DNA from: Flavobacterium psychrophilum
Lineage (GTDB): Bacteria > Bacteroidota > Bacteroidia > Flavobacteriales > Flavobacteriaceae
Assembly: GCA_945874225.1 (NCBI GenBank)
Contig: CAMCFT010000002.1
Span: 124,001 to 188,000, forward strand
Reading direction: 5' to 3'
DNA: 64,000 nucleotides
The position numbers and the translations under genes were made by a program. Below, one piece after another: positions 36,469 to 43,896 of this stretch. The notes beneath the pieces were generated by a model. That model was not told the origin of the DNA and searched no databases. It saw nothing but the letters and a program-made list of their open reading frames with translations. Numbering within the stretch: the stretch's first letter is position 1; each line of letters opens with the position of its first letter.

Positions 36469-37689
36469 ATGCAATCAAAAGATTTAGTTCAATTAGCAGA
36501 ACAATTTGGAAGTCCATTATATGTTTATGATGCGGCAAAAATCCAATCCCAATATAAAAGATTAACAAATGCTTTTTCGAAAGTAGAGAAGTTGCGCATT
36601 AATTATGCAATGAAAGCCTTATCAAACGTTGCCATTCTTCAATTATTGAGAGAAATGGGATCTTGTTTGGATGCGGTGTCTATACAAGAAGTCCAATTAG
36701 GACTTTACGCTGGATATTCTCCTGAGCAAATATTTTTTACTCCAAATGGTGTTTCTCTCGAAGAAATCGAGGAAGTATCTGCGATGGGAGTTCAAATCAA
36801 TATTGACAACTTATCAATTTTGGAACAATTTGGCACAAAATATCCAAACGTTCCCGTTTGCATTCGTATCAATCCACACGTAATGGCTGGTGGAAATACC
36901 AATATATCTGTGGGTCATATCGATAGTAAATTTGGAATTTCAATCCATCAATTACCTCATTTGTTGCGTATTGTTGAGAATACAAAAATGCACATCGTGG
37001 GAATTCACATGCACACAGGGTCTGATATTCTAGATATTGAAGTGTTTTTATATGCTGCCGAAATTTTATTTGACGTGGCGAAAAACTTCAAAAACCTTGA
37101 ATTCCTAGACTTTGGAAGTGGATTTAAAGTGCCTTATAAAAAAGACGATATTGAAACAGACATTGAAGAATTAGGAAAAAAATTATCTAAAAGATTCAAC
37201 GTTTTCTGCAAAGAATACGGAAAAGATTTAACCTTGATTTTCGAACCAGGAAAATTTTTAGTAAGTGAAGCAGGTTACTTTTTAGCAAAAGTAAATGTGG
37301 TAAAACAAACAACTTCGACTGTATTTGCTGGAATCGACAGCGGTTTCAATCACTTGATACGTCCAATGTTTTATGGCTCACAACATCATATTGAAAATAT
37401 TTCGCATCCAAAAGGAAAAGAGCGTTTCTACTCAGTGGTAGGATACATTTGTGAAACAGATACTTTTGCTAACAATCGCAGAATCTCCGAAATCAACGAA
37501 GGCGATATTTTAAGTTTTAGAAATGCAGGAGCCTATTGCTTCTCGATGGCATCGAACTACAATTCAAGATACAAACCAGCCGAAGTTTTATGGCAAAATG
37601 GCAAAGGCTACTTAATAAGAGAACGAGAATCATTTGAAGATTTACTCAAAAATCAAATTCCGTTGCCAGTAAAAACAGCGACAGTTTAA
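36469..37689 (+). CDS. lysA: diaminopimelate decarboxylase
   Basis: LysA makes lysine by decarboxylating meso-diaminopimelate with PLP. The 406-residue product has the PLP-lysine motif NYAMKALSN near residue 45, RINPHVMAGGNTNISVGHIDSKFGI, GIHMHTGSDI near 181 and FLDFGSGFKVPY. The C-terminal beta-sandwich contains EPGKFLV and GYICETDTFANNR. Other group IV decarboxylases share the fold, but CETDTFANNR and the overall length fit LysA. It is monocistronic by context: own promoter, and a hairpin 10 bp after the stop. Confidence 0.93.
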   Translation: MQSKDLVQLAEQFGSPLYVYDAAKIQSQYKRLTNAFSKVEKLRINYAMKALSNVAILQLLREMGSCLDAVSIQEVQLGLYAGYSPEQIFFTPNGVSLEEIEEVSAMGVQINIDNLSILEQFGTKYPNVPVCIRINPHVMAGGNTNISVGHIDSKFGISIHQLPHLLRIVENTKMHIVGIHMHTGSDILDIEVFLYAAEILFDVAKNFKNLEFLDFGSGFKVPYKKDDIETDIEELGKKLSKRFNVFCKEYGKDLTLIFEPGKFLVSEAGYFLAKVNVVKQTTSTVFAGIDSGFNHLIRPMFYGSQHHIENISHPKGKERFYSVVGYICETDTFANNRRISEINEGDILSFRNAGAYCFSMASNYNSRYKPAEVLWQNGKGYLIRERESFEDLLKNQIPLPVKTATV

Positions 37690-37698
37690 TAAATCAAG

Positions 37699-37736
37699 AA
37701 TCCCATTTCAATGAAAAATGAAATGGGATTTATTTT
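37699..37736 (+). terminator. lysA terminator, copy 1 of a 33-bp palindromic repeat
   Basis: AATCCCATTTCA pairs with TGAAATGGGATT around an AT-rich loop, followed by a T-rich tract. The 33-bp core at 37699-37731 is identical to 38645-38677, so the same hairpin occurs on both sides of the lipoprotein gene. Confidence 0.8.
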
Positions 37737-37890
37737 GAATAAATTATTTCTGATTCCTATATAAAATTTTAATTCCGGATTTTATAGGCAGAAATTTAAA
37801 ATCTTCAATTCTTTTTAGGAAAGTGAGATTTATCATATTTAATAAAATAAAATTTAGCTAATTTTACTTCGAAAAATAAATACTATAAAA

Positions 37891-38616
37891 ATGAAAAAAA
37901 TACTAATATGGAGCGTTGCAAGTATAGCAGCGCTAATGGTCTTGGTTCAATGTAAACCTAATAACGAAAAGACTGAAACCCTAAAACCTGAAAATGTAGT
38001 TAAGGAAAATACAAATTCACATCAAGTTACTGTTAAAGAGGTTTTAGATGCTAACGCTTACACTTATCTTTTGGTCACTGAAGGTGCAAAAGAATTTTGG
38101 CTTGCTATCCCGAAAACAGATGTAAAAGTTGGAAAAGTCTATACTTATGAAGGAGGAATGGAAATGAAAAAATTTGAGAGTAAAGATTTAAAAAGAACTT
38201 TTGACTCTGTAATTTTTGTTGAGGGAATAACAGATCCTAATCCACCGGCAGTAACTACAAAAGATACCATTTCTCAAAAAGCGGTTACTTCTACTCAAGT
38301 ATCAAAAGGAATAACTTTGGCTAAAGGCGCGATAACTTTGAATAATTTATTTATAAACAAAGATAAAATGGCTGGTAAAACCGTTATTTTAACTGGAAAA
38401 GTAGTGAAATTTATGCCAGAAATTATGAATAAAAACTGGATTCACTTGCAAGACGGAACAAGCTTTAACGGACTAAATGACATTACAATTACTACTCTAG
38501 CTAAAGTAAAAGTAGATGAAATAGTGACTCTAAAAGGAACTATTGTTTTAAATAAAGATTTAGGCTCAGGTTATAAATATAACATTCTTATAGAAGATGC
38601 TGTTCTTGTAAAATAA
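37891..38616 (+). CDS. lipoprotein with two OB-fold-like domains (NrfJ-like)
   Basis: This 241-residue protein has a signal peptide with lipobox Cys21 (LMVLVQC). It carries two beta domains: residues 45-112 (VTVKEVLDANAYTYLLVTEG, then EFWLAIPKTDVKVGKVYTYEGG) and residues 145-241 (GKTVILTGKVVKF, then MNKNWIHLQDGTSF, GSGYKYNILIEDA). The NWIHLQDGT and GYKY blocks resemble the OB-fold protein NrfJ and related periplasmic proteins. No cytochrome or nitrite reductase genes are nearby, so a role in that pathway is unsupported. It is flanked on both sides by copies of the same terminator hairpin. Confidence 0.65.
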   Translation: MKKILIWSVASIAALMVLVQCKPNNEKTETLKPENVVKENTNSHQVTVKEVLDANAYTYLLVTEGAKEFWLAIPKTDVKVGKVYTYEGGMEMKKFESKDLKRTFDSVIFVEGITDPNPPAVTTKDTISQKAVTSTQVSKGITLAKGAITLNNLFINKDKMAGKTVILTGKVVKFMPEIMNKNWIHLQDGTSFNGLNDITITTLAKVKVDEIVTLKGTIVLNKDLGSGYKYNILIEDAVLVK

Positions 38617-38644
38617 GCAAAACTTCAATTTTTATAAAATAAGA

Positions 38645-38682
38645 AATCCCATTTCAATGAAAAATGAAATGGGATTTCTTAT
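38645..38682 (+). terminator. lipoprotein terminator, copy 2 of the 33-bp palindromic repeat
   Basis: The core at 38645-38677 is identical to 37699-37731. It forms a 12-bp or longer stem with T-rich sequence after it, 28 bp beyond the lipoprotein stop. Confidence 0.75.
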
Positions 38683-38744
38683 TGAAAATTATGAGGTCGA
38701 AAATAGTTATTCAGGTTAACCAATAATTCATTCTTGCTATTTGT

Positions 38745-38800
38745 CACGCTGGAAGCGTCTCAAATTAAGTTGCTCCTAGTTTTGAGACGCTTCCAGCGTG
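38745..38800. repeat. perfect 20-bp inverted repeat
   Basis: The 20-bp arms 38745-38764 (CACGCTGGAAGCGTCTCAAA) and 38781-38800 are exact reverse complements around a 16-nt spacer. The arms are GC-richer than the surroundings and there is no adjoining T-run. It resembles the palindromic intergenic elements common in flavobacteria. Confidence 0.85.
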
Positions 38801-38893
38801 AAAAACGGAATAGGTGCTTTTTATCTGAATAAATAGTTTTAAAAAACCAACCAACTAATAATCCGATTCAAACTTGTAGAATCTCATTAGTTT

Positions 38894-40510
38894 TTACTTC
38901 TCTCCCAAAACTTCTTCCAAAACCTTGCTTTCCGTGCCGTTTGGCATTTCAATTTGTAGTTTAAGAGCTAATGTTGGCGCAATTTGAGTAATTTCTTTTT
39001 TGTCAAAACTTTCTCCGGGTTTTATTTTCCAACCATAAAAAAGCAAAGGAGCGTGCGTGTCATAAGCATAAGGTGTTCCGTGAGAAGAACCCGTTGGACC
39101 ATATTGAATAAATCCGGGTTTGTCCAGCACCACCATATCACCGTTTTGGGTTGGATCATAACCTTTGGCAATAAAATTCAGGTAATAATCATTTCCTGTC
39201 GAAGCCAAAATCTCTTCTTCGGTATATACTCTTTTTACTTGTTCCTGAGTCAACAAATAATCCTTGAATGCTTGTTTTACTTTAACCAATTCTAATCCTT
39301 TAGATTTGATTAATTCCTTGTTGAAAAAAAGATTAAAATTAGAATAATTAGTTACTAAATCATCTCCAAAAGTGGCTACTGAAAAACTTTTCAGGGATTT
39401 AGTTATTTCTTTAGTGTCCAAATTCTTAACCGCATATTTATTGTCTTTTAGATGATTAGCATTTTCAGCACAAGCGTGATCAGAAGTCAAGAAAAGCAAA
39501 TAATTATCCTTACCAACGGTTTTGTCTAAATAGTCTAAAAGGTCAGCAATCGTTAAATCCAATCGCAAGTAAGTATCTTGTAATTCCATCGATCTTGGCC
39601 CTAAAATATGACCCACATAATCAGTAGATGAAAAACTTATGGTTAGAAAATCAGTGATATTGTCATTCCCTAATTCTTCTTTTTCAATAGCTTTCTTGGC
39701 AAAATCTGCTAATATATTATTTCCAAAAGGAACCGCTCTCAAAATTCCCGCATCATTTTTATCATACATTGCTTTGAGGTCGTATGGAAAAACAGGCTTT
39801 TCGGAATCGTATAATTTGCCTTCATACGGATTGTCGTCGGGCCAACTCTCGTTATAATCTGCCGCTGGTTTCAATAAACTCCATCCTTGATTAATGTAAG
39901 TCAAATAGTTTTTTTGATTATTAAATTCGGTAACCCAATCCGGAAGTTTTGAACCATAAAATGTACTCGAAATAAACGCACCTGAAGCACTATACCAAAA
40001 AGCCCAATTCGCAAAATGTCCTGCTGGCAAAATCGCGCCACGATCTTTTAAACTCATTCCGATTACTTTCCCTTTGAAATTGGTTCCTAATCGTAATTCA
40101 TCAGTAATGGTAGTGCTTTGCAGGTTTTTTGGAGACATTGCTCCTTCTTTTTCCGTTCCGCCGCCAATAGTTTTTACGGAATCATCATCTGTACAATAGG
40201 TTGATTTTCCTAACTTTCTGCTAAACCAATCGTTTCCAACAATTCCGTTAATAGATGGCGTTGTTCCTGTATAAATGGAGGCGTGACCAGGACCAGTATA
40301 CGTAGGCATATAATTAAAATTTGCGTTATGAAAAACAAATCCTTTGTTCATCAAACGCTTAAAACCATTTGGAGAAAAATCATCTGAAAAACGATATAAA
40401 TATTCCATTTTCATTTGATCAACCACAATTCCAACTACTAATTTTGGACGTTGTTGAGCTTGAAGACTCGTAATTACGACAAATGACAACAACAAAACTA
40501 ACTTTTTCAT
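38894..40510 (-). CDS. pafA: PafA-type phosphate-irrepressible alkaline phosphatase
   Basis: This 538-residue secreted phosphomonoesterase has a signal peptide MKKLVLLLSFVVITSLQAQ and the alkaline phosphatase fold. Visible active-site elements are Asp31 in GIVVDQM, the nucleophile Thr72 in YTGPGH (Thr instead of Ser, typical of PafA), Asn93 in GNDWFS, the Lys-Asp-Arg of SLKDRGAILPAGH, Asp/His in STDYVGHILGP, Asp/His in TSDHAC, and His in GSSHGT. The longer frame from 40561 is disfavoured because 40510 starts a proper signal peptide. PafA enzymes of Bacteroidetes are known to be expressed whether or not phosphate is limiting. Confidence 0.93.
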   Translation of the reverse strand: MKKLVLLLSFVVITSLQAQQRPKLVVGIVVDQMKMEYLYRFSDDFSPNGFKRLMNKGFVFHNANFNYMPTYTGPGHASIYTGTTPSINGIVGNDWFSRKLGKSTYCTDDDSVKTIGGGTEKEGAMSPKNLQSTTITDELRLGTNFKGKVIGMSLKDRGAILPAGHFANWAFWYSASGAFISSTFYGSKLPDWVTEFNNQKNYLTYINQGWSLLKPAADYNESWPDDNPYEGKLYDSEKPVFPYDLKAMYDKNDAGILRAVPFGNNILADFAKKAIEKEELGNDNITDFLTISFSSTDYVGHILGPRSMELQDTYLRLDLTIADLLDYLDKTVGKDNYLLFLTSDHACAENANHLKDNKYAVKNLDTKEITKSLKSFSVATFGDDLVTNYSNFNLFFNKELIKSKGLELVKVKQAFKDYLLTQEQVKRVYTEEEILASTGNDYYLNFIAKGYDPTQNGDMVVLDKPGFIQYGPTGSSHGTPYAYDTHAPLLFYGWKIKPGESFDKKEITQIAPTLALKLQIEMPNGTESKVLEEVLGEK

Positions 40511-40529
40511 ACTACTCGTTTTAAAGAAA

Positions 40530-40537
40530 CAAAAATA
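40530..40537 (-). promoter_or_regulatory. -7 box for pafA
   Basis: On the minus strand this reads TATTTTTG, matching TAnnTTTG, 20 bp upstream of the pafA start. Confidence 0.5.
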
Positions 40538-40664
40538 CATATTAGATATTGAATAAATCAATTAGAAGAGCAATTATTGACTATAACTTAATCTTACCAC
40601 AAACTTACAAATGCTTCGTGCCACAACGTTTTTATGCTTTTTTCAAATTTTAATAAATAATGCG

Positions 40665-40778
40665 AATCAAGGGTTGAAATTAATTTGAGATATTTCGATG
40701 CTTTAAGACCTATGAGGTTTTTAAAAACCTCATAGGTCTGTTCTAAAAATCAATAGGTTATAAACTCAACCCTTGATT
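40665..40778. repeat. nested palindromes between pafA and the PhoA-type gene
   Basis: The outer arms AATCAAGGGTTGA (40665-40677) and TCAACCCTTGATT (40766-40778) are exact reverse complements. Inside them lies a perfect uninterrupted 34-bp palindrome at 40706-40739, beginning AGACCTATGAGG. The arrangement suggests that one palindromic element was inserted into the loop of another. The spacer of about 350 bp between the two phosphatases holds nothing coding. Confidence 0.85.
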
Positions 40779-40822
40779 GGCATAAATAGTTAAAGTTAAC
40801 ATTCCACCTACATAAGTTTTCA

Positions 40823-40830
40823 TACATTTG
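40823..40830 (+). promoter_or_regulatory. -7 box for the PhoA-type phosphatase
   Basis: TACATTTG matches TAnnTTTG, 31 bp upstream of the ATG at 40862. No Pho-box could be recognised. Confidence 0.5.
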
Positions 40831-40861
40831 GGAAAAATATCAATACTATAAAACACAAAGA

Positions 40862-42277
40862 ATGGAAAGAAGGAAATTCTTAAGAAACGGATCACTATTT
40901 ACGTTAGGAGCCTCATTATTAAATCCTTTTGAAGGCTCAGCCAAAAATCTCGATTTAGATTCCATAAATAAAAATACCAAAGCCAAAAACATCATTGTTG
41001 TTGTAAGTGATGGAATGAGCATTGGAACCCTAAATATGACCGACATCTATTTGAGTAGAAAAACAGGAAAAGGAAGCAATTGGATTCAGTTATACAAAGA
41101 CAATCGGGTATCGCGTGCCTTGATGGATATGGCTTCGGCTTCTTCTATCGTTACTGATTCGGCTGCTGCAAGTTCATCGTGGGGAAGCGGTTTCCGCGTA
41201 AAAAATGGATCATTGAATGTGGGAGTGAATGGAGAAGAATATTTACCCATTTGGCAAAAATTCAAAAAAGCCGGAAAAATGGCTGGATGTGTTACCACAG
41301 TTCCAATAACACACGCAACGCCAGCAGGTTTTTGTATCGCATCCAAAAGCAGAAACAGTCAAGAGTCCATCGCAGAAATGTATCTTGATTTGAAATTTGA
41401 CATTATGATGGGTGGGGGAAATAATTATTTTTCGCCAGAAAGTCGCAAGGACAAACGCAATATGTATCAGGAGTTTTCAAGCAAAGGATTTAATGTAGTA
41501 AAAACAAGAAGCGAAATGCTTGCGGCTGACAATAGCAAACCTATTTTAGGCGTTTTTTATGACGACGGTCTTCCCTATTCCAAAGACAGAGAAAGCAGCA
41601 AAGAACTTAGCGAAAAAATTCCGACTTTGGCCGAAATGACGCAACGAGCTATTGATAAAATGAAAAACAATCCAAAAGGTTTTGTGCTGCAAATTGAAGC
41701 TGGAAAAGTAGATTGGGCTGCCCACGGAAATGACATTTCAGGATTAATTTACGACCAAGTTGCCCACGATGAAGCCGTAAAAGTGGCTATTGATTTTGCC
41801 GAAAAAGATAAAAACACTTTAGTTATTATTACCACAGACCACGGAAATGCCAATCCAGGTATTATTTATGGCAAAGAAACCAATGATAATTTTGATTCTA
41901 TTCAAAAATACAAACAAACTAATGATTGGATTCTTAACGGTATGGGGAAAGAAACTTCAGTTTCACAAGCTATAGAACGCATAGAATATGCCACCAATTA
42001 TGCTTTGAAAGAGGAAGAAGCCAAAGAAATTTTAAATTATTATTCTAATATTAAAATGGAAGATGGTCTCTATAACCCCAAACACTTACCTTTCAAAAAG
42101 TTATCTGAACTACAAAAACAACGCAATTCTGTTGGTTGGATTAGCATGGATCATTCTGCAGATTATACCGAGTTAGCTCTTTTTGGACCGGGAAGTCATT
42201 TACTAAAATCATTTATCAAGAATACCGATTTGCATTATCTAATGTTGCAAGCCGCCGAGGTGGAGAACAAATTTTAG
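40862..42277 (+). CDS. PhoA-family alkaline phosphatase with Tat-like signal
   Basis: This 471-residue protein starts MERRKFLRNGSLFTLGASLL, a twin-arginine signal. Active-site motifs of classical alkaline phosphatases are present: Asp in VVVSDGMSIG near residue 50, nucleophile Ser in VTDSAAASSSWG near 99, THATPAGF, IEAGKVDWAAHGND, TTDHGNANPG near 328, and His in SMDHSADYTEL near 435. It is unrelated in detail to pafA on the other side. The pair is divergent, which fits phosphate scavenging, but with separate promoters. The closest family type (PhoA or a bacterial tissue-nonspecific-like group) cannot be decided here. Confidence 0.9.
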   Translation: MERRKFLRNGSLFTLGASLLNPFEGSAKNLDLDSINKNTKAKNIIVVVSDGMSIGTLNMTDIYLSRKTGKGSNWIQLYKDNRVSRALMDMASASSIVTDSAAASSSWGSGFRVKNGSLNVGVNGEEYLPIWQKFKKAGKMAGCVTTVPITHATPAGFCIASKSRNSQESIAEMYLDLKFDIMMGGGNNYFSPESRKDKRNMYQEFSSKGFNVVKTRSEMLAADNSKPILGVFYDDGLPYSKDRESSKELSEKIPTLAEMTQRAIDKMKNNPKGFVLQIEAGKVDWAAHGNDISGLIYDQVAHDEAVKVAIDFAEKDKNTLVIITTDHGNANPGIIYGKETNDNFDSIQKYKQTNDWILNGMGKETSVSQAIERIEYATNYALKEEEAKEILNYYSNIKMEDGLYNPKHLPFKKLSELQKQRNSVGWISMDHSADYTELALFGPGSHLLKSFIKNTDLHYLMLQAAEVENKF

Positions 42278-42300
42278 TCAAGATTTATCATAAAAAAAAG

Positions 42301-42321
42301 TCGCTTTAGAGCGAATTTTTT
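42301..42321. terminator. terminator between the phosphatase and the hypothetical gene
   Basis: The short hairpin TCGCT-TTAG-AGCGA is flanked by an A-run on the left and a T-run on the right, so it can act on both converging transcripts. Confidence 0.7.
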
Positions 42322-42330
42322 TGTAGTTTT

Positions 42331-42747
42331 TTATGAACTGAAATTAGACATATTATATACAATAATTCGGTTGTCATAATTGATGTAAAGCTGTTTTCGA
42401 TTGTCTTGTTTTTTTCGCGTAATTATCGAAAGTGTACAATCTTCGCCATTATTGTCTTTACACGTAAATGCATAAACACTATCGGTTTCATTTTCTTCTA
42501 AAGGAATATAATCAATAATTTCAAACAATTGAATAATCTCAGAATACACCACAATTCGGCTTTTATCAGTATCTAATTTTACTAAAATATTGACCAAACT
42601 CAAGTCAGACCATTTTCCCCAATTCCCTTTTTGGTCTTTTTCCATAACGCTCAAACCCGAAGTTTTGAATTTGTATGTTTGACCGTAAGATTGGTTCACC
42701 ACAAAAGCGAGGAATACAAGAATTAAAATTAATTTTATTTTAGTCAT
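42331..42747 (-). CDS. small secreted protein of unknown function
   Basis: I do not recognise this 138-residue protein. It has a signal peptide (MTKIKLILILVFLAFVVNQSYGQ) and a mature part of about 115 residues. This part is beta-rich with many charged residues, including two Cys (CKDNNGEDC) that could form a disulfide. It contains SLVNILVKLDTDKSRIVVYS and ends YNMSNFSS. It lies between the PhoA-type gene (convergent) and the flavin enzyme gene (same strand, 44 bp upstream). Small exported proteins of this build are frequent in Flavobacterium and generally lack known roles. Confidence 0.75.
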   Translation of the reverse strand: MTKIKLILILVFLAFVVNQSYGQTYKFKTSGLSVMEKDQKGNWGKWSDLSLVNILVKLDTDKSRIVVYSEIIQLFEIIDYIPLEENETDSVYAFTCKDNNGEDCTLSIITRKKQDNRKQLYINYDNRIIVYNMSNFSS

Positions 42748-42790
42748 TATTTATAAAATTGTAAGTTTTCAAAAGTACTAAAATTTGGAA

Positions 42791-43735
42791 TTAGAAAATG
42801 AATTTCTCGACTTCTTTTCTAGCCAAATTATAATCGGTAATCATTTCCTCCATTATTTCAGCAGCTGGTAATATTTTATGAATCAAACCTGCAATTTGAC
42901 CAATTTCGAGTTCGCCTTCAATTAAATCACCTTCAAACATTCCGTGTTTGGCTCTTGCTCTGCCTAATAATGCAGATAATTCTTCTTTGGTTGGACATTT
43001 TGCATACAAATCCTGAACGTCTTGATAAAATTTATTTTTGATTAACCGAACGGGAGCCAATTCTTTCAAAGTCACTTGTGTCTCGCCTTCCTTTGTATCC
43101 AAAATTTTATTTTTGAAATTTTCGTGTGCCGATGATTCCTCCGAAGCAGCAAATCGACTTCCTACTTGCACTCCATCAGCGCCAAGAACCATTGCGGCAA
43201 GCATTCCACGACCGTTTGCAATTCCGCCAGCAGCAATAAGTGGAATCTTGATTTTTTCTTTCACCATCGGAATTAAGGTAAAAGTAGTGGTTTCTTCTCT
43301 TCCGTTGTGTCCTCCGGCTTCAAATCCTTCGGCAACAACGGCATCAACACCTGCATCTTGCGCTTTCAATGCAAAAACCGAACTGCTAACTACGTGAACT
43401 ACTGTAATTCCTTTTTCCTTCAAAAAAGAAGTCCAAGTTTTTGGATTTCCTGCTGATGTAAAAACAATTTTCACACTTTCTTCGACAATAATCTTCATTA
43501 TTTCCTCGATGTTTGGATACAACATTGGGACGTTTACCCCAAAAGGTTTATCAGTGGCTTTTTTACATTTTTGAATGTGTTCCCGCAAAACTTCGGGATA
43601 CATTGAACCTGCTCCAATCAATCCCAAACCACCGGCATTACTGACGGCACTTGCTAATTTATAACCGGAATTCCAAATCATTCCTCCTTGAATAATAGGG
43701 TATTTTATATTGAAAAGTTGCGTGACTTTATTCAT
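42791..43735 (-). CDS. FMN-dependent nitronate monooxygenase / FabK-like enoyl-ACP reductase
   Basis: This 314-residue TIM-barrel flavoprotein shows PIIQGGMIWNSGYKLASAVSNAGGLGLIGAG at the N-terminus, FGVNVPM, FTSAGNPKTW, VAEGFEAGGHNG and the FMN-phosphate site LIAAGGIANGRGMLAAMVLGADGVQVGSRF. The pattern fits both nitronate monooxygenase (oxidises nitroalkanes) and FabK (enoyl-ACP reductase II), and the two are hard to separate by eye. AEGFEAGGHNG followed by TLIPMV leans toward FabK-like, but no fatty-acid genes are adjacent. Confidence 0.82.
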   Translation of the reverse strand: MNKVTQLFNIKYPIIQGGMIWNSGYKLASAVSNAGGLGLIGAGSMYPEVLREHIQKCKKATDKPFGVNVPMLYPNIEEIMKIIVEESVKIVFTSAGNPKTWTSFLKEKGITVVHVVSSSVFALKAQDAGVDAVVAEGFEAGGHNGREETTTFTLIPMVKEKIKIPLIAAGGIANGRGMLAAMVLGADGVQVGSRFAASEESSAHENFKNKILDTKEGETQVTLKELAPVRLIKNKFYQDVQDLYAKCPTKEELSALLGRARAKHGMFEGDLIEGELEIGQIAGLIHKILPAAEIMEEMITDYNLARKEVEKFIF

Positions 43736-43779
43736 TTTGGCAAATTAGTATGACTATATTTTTACTATAAATACAAGTT

Positions 43780-43854
43780 AGCCACAAATTACACGAATTT
43801 TCACAAATTTTTATAATCAGCTTTGAATTCGTGTGGATTTGTGTAATTCGTGGC
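43780..43854. repeat. imperfect inverted repeat between the flavin enzyme and subtilase genes
   Basis: The arms GCCACAAATTACACGAAT (43780-43797) and ATTTGTGTAATTCGTGGC (43837-43854) are near reverse complements with a few transitions, and the match extends inward for about 30 bp. Copies of this GCCACGAATTACAC-type element are familiar in flavobacterial spacers. No coding content. Confidence 0.65.
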
Positions 43855-43896
43855 AAAAAAATAACTAAACATATTGAAAAGACAATAAAAATAAAA

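Noticed and set aside
37891..38616. Nitrite-reductase accessory (Nrf) locus
   Set aside because: Similarity is only to an OB-fold protein type; no multihaem cytochrome or haem-lyase genes are in the neighbourhood.
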